From contig JAGSHR010000274.1 in assembly GCA_029855985.1 (NCBI GenBank), forward strand, positions 1 to 10,444: a stretch of DNA of 10,444 nucleotides, in the 5' to 3' direction. The stretch is from Candidatus Njordarchaeota archaeon. Lineage in GTDB: Archaea; Thermoproteota; JANJXX01; Panguiarchaeales; Panguiarchaeaceae. Positions 1-4,732 of this stretch are shown piece after piece. A program made the translations under genes and the position numbers. Positions within the stretch are counted from its first letter, which is position 1. Each line of letters begins with the position of its first letter. The notes under the pieces are model-generated. The model had not been told where the DNA came from, made no database searches, and worked only from the letters and a program-made list of their open reading frames with translations.

Positions 1-15
1 AATGGAAAACATTTA

Positions 16-30
16 GTAAAATTTTTATAC
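16..30 (+). promoter_or_regulatory. Candidate TATA/BRE promoter of the thermosome gene
   Basis: An A-rich stretch (16-21), plausible as a BRE, precedes a T-rich TATA-like box (ATTTTTATAC, 21-30). With the usual archaeal spacing of about 25 nt, transcription would start near 50-56 and leave a leader of about 65 nt before the ATG at 121. This is read from base composition and spacing only; no transcript start is visible. Confidence 0.5.
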
Positions 31-70
31 TGTATAGTCCAATTGTTATCTCAGAGTAAAAATTTGGCAT

Positions 71-85
71 ATTCTAGAATGTTCC
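71..85 (+). promoter_or_regulatory. Palindromic TTC-GAA-TTC element in the thermosome leader
   Basis: ATTCTAGAATGTTCC holds a perfect 10-bp palindrome (71-80) and fits nTTCnnGAAnnTTCn exactly. It lies just downstream of the inferred transcription start of a chaperonin gene, where an archaeal repressor could block transcription. The sequence shows the symmetry; a role as operator is inferred. The match to the eukaryotic heat-shock element may be chance, since archaea are not known to have HSF. Confidence 0.35.
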
Positions 86-120
86 AAACTCAATAGGAAA
101 ACATTTAAGGGGTGGTAATA

Positions 121-1794
121 ATGGCAAGTATCCCAACGGCTGGAGCTATACCAATTCTAGTCCTAAAAGAGGATGTAAGAAGAGAAAGAGGAAAAAGAGC
201 TTTATTTGCTAATATCGCTGCGGCCAGAGCAGTGTCTGATATCGTTAAATCAACCCTTGGACCAAGAGGCTTAAACAAAATGCTAGTGGATTCACTTGGA
301 GACATCATCATTACAAACGATGGTGCAACAATTTTAGATGAACTGGATGTAGCACATCCAGCAGCAAAACTTGTTGTTCAAGCTGCAAAAGCTCAAGACG
401 ATGAAGCAGGTGATGGTACAACCAGCACAGCGGTATTCGTGGGTGAGTTGCTAGGCAGAGCTGAAAAGCTAATTGAGAGGGGTATTCACCCAATAATAGT
501 GATAAATGCCTACAGAAAAGCCTACGAAAAAGCTAAAGAATACATGGAGAAAAACTTGGTAAAAGAAATTGATCTAGAGAAAGATAAAGAGTTAATAAAG
601 AGCGTTGCAGTAAGCGCATTAAACTCAAAATTACCAGAAGAAGTGAGGGAAAAATTCGCGGAACTAGCTTACAAAGCAGCAAAAATAACCTATGACCCAG
701 AAAGAAACTATCTAGACTTGGAGCTCATCAGCATATTACAAAAAGAAGGAAAAAGCCTCAGCGATAGTGAATTAGTTGAAGGAGTTGTAGTGGACAAGAA
801 AGTTGTTCATGACGAGATGCCAAAAATCAAGAGAAATGCTAAGATAGCCCTCATTAACCAAAACATCGAGGTTGAAAAAGCAGACGTGACCTCAAACATA
901 ACACTAAGCTCATTAGAAGCATTGGACATACTAAAAGAAAAGGAAAAAGAGCAAATCGAAAAGATGATTCAAAGACTAGTAGACCTTGGAGTAGACGTAG
1001 TATTCTGTCAAAGGGGAATAAGTGACCAAGCTCAAGACATAATGGCAAAACATGGAATTATGGCCATTAGGAGAGTAAGAAGAACAGATATGATGTTACT
1101 ATCAAAGGCAACAGGAGCTAAGATTGTCAACTCAATTGAAGATCTTGATGAAAGTGACCTAGGTTACGCTGGCCTGGTAGAAGAGAGAAAAGTCGGCGAA
1201 GACAAGGTAGTATACGTAACAGAATGCAAGAATCCAAAAGCTGCCACAATAATCATAAGAGGAAGCTCGAAACACATAACTGATGAAGCAGAGAGAGCAA
1301 TACACGATGCATTAATGGTAATGAAGGATGTCTTCGAGGACAGAAGAATAGTCCCTGGAGCGGGCGCTACAGAGGTAGCCATTGCTCTCTACTTAGAGGA
1401 TTGGGCTCAGAAGGATGGCTCCCTATCAGGAAAAGAAAAAGAAGCAATAATAGAGTTTGCGAATGCTCTGCTTGGAATACCAAAGACACTCATCGAGAAC
1501 ATGGGCGGAGATACAATAGAGTTGCTTGGTGAACTAAGAAAAAGAAACGCTAATGAGCCAGGAAAATGGGGATTCAACGCGATAAACGGTGAAATCGTCG
1601 ATGTTTGGGAGAGGAAACTAGTTGATCCATATAAGGTGAAGAGGTACATATTAAGCACAGGTAGTGACGCTGCAATAACGATCTTGAGAATCGACGACGT
1701 AATAGCCAGTAAGCCCAAGAAAGAAGAGAAGAAGGAAGGAGGCTCAGGCTCCCAAGGAATGGGTGGAATGGGCGGCATGGGTGGAGGATTCTAA
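121..1794 (+). CDS. thsA: Thermosome subunit (group II chaperonin, TCP-1/Cpn60 family)
   Basis: ATP-driven cytosolic protein-folding chaperonin that assembles into a double-ring, built-in-lid complex. The 557 residues match family length. The equatorial domain carries [18 protein letters not shown] (about 66-72) and the nucleotide-binding GDGTT loop at 97-101 with D98. The second equatorial segment carries PGAGATE (412-418), the counterpart of the family's GGGxxE. The tail ends in GGM repeats ([12 protein letters not shown]), typical of archaeal thermosomes. The ATG at 121 is chosen over an in-frame GTG at 112 because GGTGGT (111-116) lies exactly 4 nt before it. The next gene converges 12 bp away. 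The leader holds a TTC/GAA palindrome that may be a heat-shock operator. Family assignment is certain; which subunit type (alpha, beta or gamma) cannot be told from one gene, so the symbol is generic. Confidence 0.97.
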   Translation: MASIPTAGAIPILVLKEDVRRERGKRALFANIAAARAVSDIVKSTLGPRGLNKMLVDSLGDIIITNDGATILDELDVAHPAAKLVVQAAKAQDDEAGDGTTSTAVFVGELLGRAEKLIERGIHPIIVINAYRKAYEKAKEYMEKNLVKEIDLEKDKELIKSVAVSALNSKLPEEVREKFAELAYKAAKITYDPERNYLDLELISILQKEGKSLSDSELVEGVVVDKKVVHDEMPKIKRNAKIALINQNIEVEKADVTSNITLSSLEALDILKEKEKEQIEKMIQRLVDLGVDVVFCQRGISDQAQDIMAKHGIMAIRRVRRTDMMLLSKATGAKIVNSIEDLDESDLGYAGLVEERKVGEDKVVYVTECKNPKAATIIIRGSSKHITDEAERAIHDALMVMKDVFEDRRIVPGAGATEVAIALYLEDWAQKDGSLSGKEKEAIIEFANALLGIPKTLIENMGGDTIELLGELRKRNANEPGKWGFNAINGEIVDVWERKLVDPYKVKRYILSTGSDAAITILRIDDVIASKPKKEEKKEGGSGSQGMGGMGGMGGGF

Positions 1795-1806
1795 ATTCAC
1801 CCTTAA

Positions 1807-2379
1807 TCAATTTGTTTTTTCTTCGTTATCTCTTTCTAATTTTAGAATCTCCTCAAGGACATTATAGTAGACAACTTCACCCAATTCGTCTATAATTCCA
1901 ATTATCAATTCAGTTCCAAGATCTTTGCATATTTCAATCGCTCTGTCAAGGTCTGCTATTTTCAATTCTTTGGCAGCCTCAGCTGGGAGCACCGAGAAAA
2001 CAGGTTTTTCAACGCGAACATCATTTACGCCCCTATTGTAAATGTGAACTACTAATGGTTTTTCCCTTGCGAGCTTCACTGTATATCCCTTTAGGCGGAG
2101 ATCCTTGTAGATTAAATACTTAGACCAAAAGTCTTTTCTTCCACTGGCTAGGCTGAAGAGGATTTTTTTATCGAGGACTTCTCCTTTTCTACTTCTAATC
2201 GAAGCCTTCTTTTTCTCAGTTAGATGGAGGACTTCTACTAGATCGAGCTCTATAATATCTCCTTTTTCCTCCCCGTACCCACTAGCAATAAAAGCTCTCC
2301 AATATGGGTTTTCCTTTTTTAGTGCGACAAAAGAATTTCCATCCCAAATAATTTTAAGTCTCTCTGGCACCTTGCTCAT
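1807..2379 (-). CDS. EndA-family tRNA-splicing endonuclease, probable non-catalytic structural subunit
   Basis: The protein (190 residues) resembles both halves of archaeal tRNA-intron endonuclease. The N-terminal domain has YGEEKGDIIELDLVEVLHL (about 35-53). The C-terminal nuclease-fold domain has KYLIYKDLRLKGYTVK (87-102), VHIYNRGV (111-118) and the final strands LIIGIIDELGEVVYYNV (158-174). In active EndA a Tyr/His/Lys triad cuts at the bulge-helix-bulge motif. Here the Tyr is kept (Y114), but the residue 10 further on, where His belongs, is E124, and the Lys position falls on T156/E157. It is therefore probably the structural partner in an (alpha-beta)2 enzyme, as in crenarchaea, with a catalytic subunit encoded elsewhere. 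The ATG at 2379 is preferred because GTGAT (2384-2388) precedes it by 4 nt; an in-frame ATG at 2403 would add eight residues but has no ribosome-binding site. Fold assignment is fairly firm; lack of catalysis is inferred from eye alignment. Confidence 0.75.
   Translation of the reverse strand: MSKVPERLKIIWDGNSFVALKKENPYWRAFIASGYGEEKGDIIELDLVEVLHLTEKKKASIRSRKGEVLDKKILFSLASGRKDFWSKYLIYKDLRLKGYTVKLAREKPLVVHIYNRGVNDVRVEKPVFSVLPAEAAKELKIADLDRAIEICKDLGTELIIGIIDELGEVVYYNVLEEILKLERDNEEKTN
1811..1820 (+). terminator. T-rich terminator candidate for the thermosome gene
   Basis: TTTGTTTTTT follows the thermosome stop by 16 nt on the coding strand, as in intrinsic archaeal T-tract termination. It lies inside the 3' end of the converging EndA-like gene. 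Inferred from composition alone. Confidence 0.4.
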
Positions 2380-2414
2380 ATTTATCACAATATTAATATT
2401 CATTTAGGATATGT

Positions 2415-2436
2415 GGATGATATCTTCATATCATCC
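2415..2436. promoter_or_regulatory. Perfect inverted repeat in the divergent promoter (operator candidate)
   Basis: GGATGATAT (2415-2423) and ATATCATCC (2428-2436) are perfect 9-bp inverted arms around the 4-nt centre CTTC. The repeat lies between the EndA-like gene (-) and the 83-residue gene (+), next to a TATA-like box, and covers the expected transcription start of the minus-strand gene. An operator for a dimeric regulator fits best; an RNA hairpin in the minus-strand leader is also possible. Confidence 0.5.
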
Positions 2437-2439
2437 TTG

Positions 2440-2449
2440 TTTTATATAT
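2440..2449. promoter_or_regulatory. TATA-like box, possibly used in both directions
   Basis: TTTTATATAT is nearly symmetrical. On the plus strand it predicts a start near 2468-2472 and a leader of about 24 nt for the 83-residue gene. On the minus strand it predicts a start near 2416, within the inverted repeat, for the EndA-like gene. Spacing and composition are the only evidence. Confidence 0.45.
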
Positions 2450-2493
2450 GTCGTACTTGAATCATATAGATTGGGGAATAAAAGGTGATTCAT

Positions 2494-2745
2494 ATGAAGA
2501 TAAGGGAGTTGCAAGGATTATTGCATGCTGCTTTAAATCAAAACAATAAATATAATCCAAAGCTAATAAAACTTGTGGATGAGGCTCGTGAAACTATAGT
2601 CGATATTTTAATGGAGGGTGCCACGAAACAAGATATATTGGAAGCCATCGTGGAGTTGCTTATTGTTGCCACAATGTTGAAAATTGATGTTGAAAAAGAA
2701 TTAAACAAGTTTATTGGCGATGATGTTTCGGTCGTTGTTAGCTGA
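2494..2745 (+). CDS. Small all-helical protein of unknown function
   Basis: I do not recognise this 83-residue protein with confidence. It has no cysteine, signal peptide or membrane segment and should fold as three or four helices. It has an ExxE pair (E30, E33) in VDEARETIVDIL and a later helix with E50 and E54, followed by ATMLKIDVEKEL. This layout faintly recalls the MazG/all-alpha NTP pyrophosphohydrolase family (ExxE, then ExxD, then a 'klgid' turn), but the Asp expected in the second motif is missing, so no function is given. The ATG at 2494 is chosen because GGTGAT (2484-2489) precedes it by 4 nt; an in-frame GTG at 2485 overlaps that site. It shares a promoter region with the EndA-like gene, and its last 8 bp overlap the end of FEN1 on the other strand. 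Confidence 0.75.
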   Translation: MKIRELQGLLHAALNQNNKYNPKLIKLVDEARETIVDILMEGATKQDILEAIVELLIVATMLKIDVEKELNKFIGDDVSVVVS

Positions 2746-3769
2746 AGAAACTTTCTAAAGTGCTCTGTACTCCACTTTTCTTCTCCCTATGTAATCTTTT
2801 CTTGACTTCATTTAGCTCTTTTTCAACTCTCTCCTTGTTAAAATCGTTTTCATCTACGAGATATGATATAATGCCATCATAATCTGGATCTTCAAATTTA
2901 ATCTCATAGTTTTCCTTGATACTTGGATTCATGAATATTTTTTTGATTTCCAATGGATCAACATCATCTCTAAACTTAACTATTTTCAATTCAAGTATTC
3001 TCTCTAGACTTTTATACTTCTTTATCAATTCGTAAGCTCTTTTAGGTCCAACTCCTTCAACTCCATTGGGGTTATAGTCTGTTCCTATTAAAATCGCTAA
3101 ATCAACGAGCATCTCATACGTTAGGGATAATCCCTTTAGGATGTCTTGGAGTCTGTACATTATGGGCTTCTCCTTTTTTTGAAGAGACATTTTAAGGTTT
3201 CTTATGACAGTTGGGGAGCCATATATAAATGAGTCATAATCAGGGCTTGCGACCGCGAAAGCATCGCCTTTTTTAACTATATAAGCAGCTTGGGCTTCGC
3301 CGTCATGTGGAGCTTCGATTACTGGGACACCTAAAAGCTTTAGGAGTTTCTTTGAGGATTCTATGAGGTATTCGTTCATAGACACGGTTTGCTTTGAATA
3401 CTTTTTTATAGCTTCGATATCACCCGATTTAATTGCATTTTCAAGTTTTTGCATTGCAGCTTCTTTTCTCTGTTGCCTTATTTCAATTGTTTGTGACTTG
3501 AGTGGGTGTGGAGGTCCATCGAAAACGTATATCGGTTTTATCCCTAGGGAAAGCATTCTTGCGGTTCTATTGAATAAACCTACCAGGTGACTGGTTATTT
3601 CTCCTTTGCTATTTCGTAGGGGGTTTCCTCGGTTATCTCTGATTGTGGTCATCATTTCGTATATTGTGGGAAGTGCATCTATAGCTATTTTCTTCCCCTC
3701 TAGATAAGTATATTCTATTTCCGTACCCACACTGAGGTCTTTTAATAAGGGTCCTAACTTGAATCCCAT
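2738..3769 (-). CDS. fen: Flap endonuclease 1 (FEN1/XPG family)
   Basis: Structure-specific 5' flap endonuclease that processes Okazaki fragments and acts in base-excision repair, held at the fork by PCNA. The 343 residues match archaeal FEN1. The N-terminal XPG region starts MGFKLGPLL; Gly2 is conserved in the family. Metal-binding acidic residues are D31, D84 (FDGPP), D156, E158, D177, D179 and D231 (IGTDYN). K91 and R98 match the active-site Lys/Arg after FDG. A helix-hairpin-helix, GVEGVGPKRA, begins at 236. A textbook PCNA-interacting box, QSTLESFF (335-342), ends the protein. Unusual: the common SEGE motif reads HDGE, so the first Glu is Asp156, and SQDYD reads SPDYD. The ATG at 3769 is fixed by GGTGAT (3774-3779) 4 nt upstream; a longer frame to 3796 lacks such a site and would bury the N-terminal Gly. 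Confidence 0.96.
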   Translation of the reverse strand: MGFKLGPLLKDLSVGTEIEYTYLEGKKIAIDALPTIYEMMTTIRDNRGNPLRNSKGEITSHLVGLFNRTARMLSLGIKPIYVFDGPPHPLKSQTIEIRQQRKEAAMQKLENAIKSGDIEAIKKYSKQTVSMNEYLIESSKKLLKLLGVPVIEAPHDGEAQAAYIVKKGDAFAVASPDYDSFIYGSPTVIRNLKMSLQKKEKPIMYRLQDILKGLSLTYEMLVDLAILIGTDYNPNGVEGVGPKRAYELIKKYKSLERILELKIVKFRDDVDPLEIKKIFMNPSIKENYEIKFEDPDYDGIISYLVDENDFNKERVEKELNEVKKRLHREKKSGVQSTLESFFS

Positions 3770-3773
3770 TGAT

Positions 3774-3779
3774 ATCACC
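3774..3779 (-). promoter_or_regulatory. Ribosome-binding site that sets the FEN1 start
   Basis: GGTGAT on the minus strand, 4 nt before the ATG at 3769. It decides between this start and the longer in-frame start at 3796, and it matches the spacing seen at most genes in the window. Confidence 0.75.
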
Positions 3780-3833
3780 AGAAAGAAGGACTTCAATGGG
3801 GTTAATTAGGAATTTCTTAAACAATTAGTTATT

Positions 3834-3890
3834 ACCCAAATTTGAACTTAAACGTATTGGGTCTAAAAAAATTTCATTATGTTTATACAT
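3834..3890 (-). promoter_or_regulatory. Candidate FEN1 promoter with a short inverted repeat
   Basis: On the minus strand ATGTATAAAC (3881-3890) could be a TATA box, giving a start near 3855-3860 and a leader of nearly 90 nt. ACCCAA (3834-3839) and TTGGGT (3857-3862) form 6-bp inverted arms 17 nt apart at that point, with the 8-bp palindrome CAAATTTG (3837-3844) inside. The region is very AT-rich, so this is a weak call. Confidence 0.25.
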
Positions 3891-4075
3891 TAATTTTTAA
3901 AGATTTAGACAGTTAAATATTTTTGGGAGGAAAGATAAGTTTTTTAGAAATTTGGAAACTTGAATTAAATTGAGTTTATGATTTATAAATTAACTATGCC
4001 GATATAGATAATTATGGATTGAGATGAAATGACTTTAATCTTATCATCTTTCTCTTACTTAAGGGGGTTTCTGTT
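3891..4075 (+). promoter_or_regulatory. Candidate promoter and leader of the 168-residue gene
   Basis: This is the rest of a 306-base stretch without a gene (3770-4075). TTTATAAAT (3982-3990) is a plausible TATA box, giving a start near 4010 and a leader of about 65 nt. The leader holds 6-bp inverted arms, AGATGA (4022-4027) and TCATCT (4044-4049), 16 nt apart, and the G-run at 4063-4067. A purine-rich patch (GGGAGGAAAGATAAG, about 3925-3939) resembles a ribosome-binding site but leads only to a frame of about 16 codons. I found no convincing RNA gene here. Confidence 0.35.
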
Positions 4076-4582
4076 TTGGCTGAACGAAAAAGAATTCTAG
4101 ACAATTTAGAAATAAGCATTAGGGAAGATTTCAAGCCGATAATAAACCTTATAAAGGAGATGGAGGAGTACGTGGAGAGCAACCTAATTGAATTACCGAA
4201 CGATGAACTCGATTACACAGATGTAGAAAGTCTAGAAGACTCTATTAGAGAGCTCATCGACAAATACAACAGCTTTATTGACGAGTTATTGCCTCTAGCT
4301 GGAACAGTTAAAATGCAAGAGAATGAAGGTGCAAAAAGTCTAGAAAGCCTAGAAAAATTCAAGAGCACATTAGAGAAACTATTATGGAACATAAATGAGT
4401 TAAAGGAAATATTCAAAGGAAACAAAGCTAACTCTGATACTGCCAAAGCGATAGTCTTGGACTTCGTAAAAAACATAAACGAATTAATATCAAACGTGAG
4501 AGCATTCCTATCACAGGAGATCTATGCTAGTATTGACAATATCTTAAAAGATGTAGAGAAAATTGAGAGATATTACCAATAA
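4076..4582 (+). CDS. Acidic, helical, coiled-coil-like protein of unknown function
   Basis: I do not recognise this 168-residue protein. It is almost wholly predicted helix, rich in Glu, Lys, Leu, Ile and Asn, with heptad-like runs (about 51-73 SLEDSIRELIDKYN, 88-113 SLESLEKFKSTLEKLLWNI, and 122-165). It has no cysteine, no long hydrophobic segment and no catalytic motif I can name, which suggests a soluble helical bundle or a scaffold/binding protein. The start is TTG at 4076; a degenerate GGTTTC (4066-4071) sits 4 nt upstream, matching the spacing at neighbouring genes, and a run of five G lies just before it. The long open frame, matching composition and the T-run after the stop (4596-4600) support a real gene. 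It stands alone, 150 bp before the helicase in the same direction, so co-transcription is uncertain. Confidence 0.75.
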   Translation: MAERKRILDNLEISIREDFKPIINLIKEMEEYVESNLIELPNDELDYTDVESLEDSIRELIDKYNSFIDELLPLAGTVKMQENEGAKSLESLEKFKSTLEKLLWNINELKEIFKGNKANSDTAKAIVLDFVKNINELISNVRAFLSQEIYASIDNILKDVEKIERYYQ

Positions 4583-4595
4583 ATTCACTCCAAAA

Positions 4596-4600
4596 TTTTT
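4596..4600 (+). terminator. T-run after the 168-residue gene
   Basis: TTTTT 13 nt after the stop codon, followed by further T-rich sequence. It fits archaeal T-tract termination but is short. Confidence 0.3.
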
Positions 4601-4689
4601 AATATGTTTCTTCACTAACAAAAATCTCATTCTTTTGAGCATATTGCATGCAAAAATCAATATCTTTCAAGGATTTGGCTAACCGTTGG

Positions 4690-4697
4690 TTTATATT
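4690..4697 (+). promoter_or_regulatory. Candidate TATA box of the helicase gene
   Basis: TTTATATT predicts a start near 4716-4720, so the helicase mRNA would have only a very short leader before the ATG at 4733. The 4583-4689 stretch before it contains no gene; it holds the 10-bp palindrome TTGCATGCAA (4644-4653) within ATATTG/CAATAT inverted arms (4641-4646 and 4658-4663). Confidence 0.4.
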
Positions 4698-4732
4698 CAA
4701 GCGTTCAATTATTTGATTTGAGTGATGCTGAC

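Larger units (their letters stand above)
4..107 (+). repeat. 12-bp direct repeat flanking the thermosome leader
   Basis: GGAAAACATTTA occurs at 4-15 and again at 96-107, preceded in both cases by AAT or AATA. The first copy lies upstream of the TATA-like box and the second directly before the ribosome-binding site. In AT-rich DNA a 12-mer repeated within 100 bp is suggestive but not decisive. Confidence 0.4.

Noticed and set aside
1407..1778. Open frame of 123 codons on the minus strand inside the thermosome gene
   Set aside because: It lies wholly antisense to a certain gene, its protein is low-complexity (Ser, Phe, Pro, Leu) and it has no ribosome-binding site; it is a shadow frame.
2380..2403. 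Eight-residue N-terminal extension (MNINIVIN) of the EndA-like protein
   Set aside because: The ATG at 2403 has no ribosome-binding site, and the GTGAT that serves the ATG at 2379 lies within this stretch.
3918..3973. Possible tiny gene after a GGGAGG patch in the FEN1 to 168-residue gap
   Set aside because: Only about 16 codons, and the one available start (TTG) overlaps the supposed ribosome-binding site.
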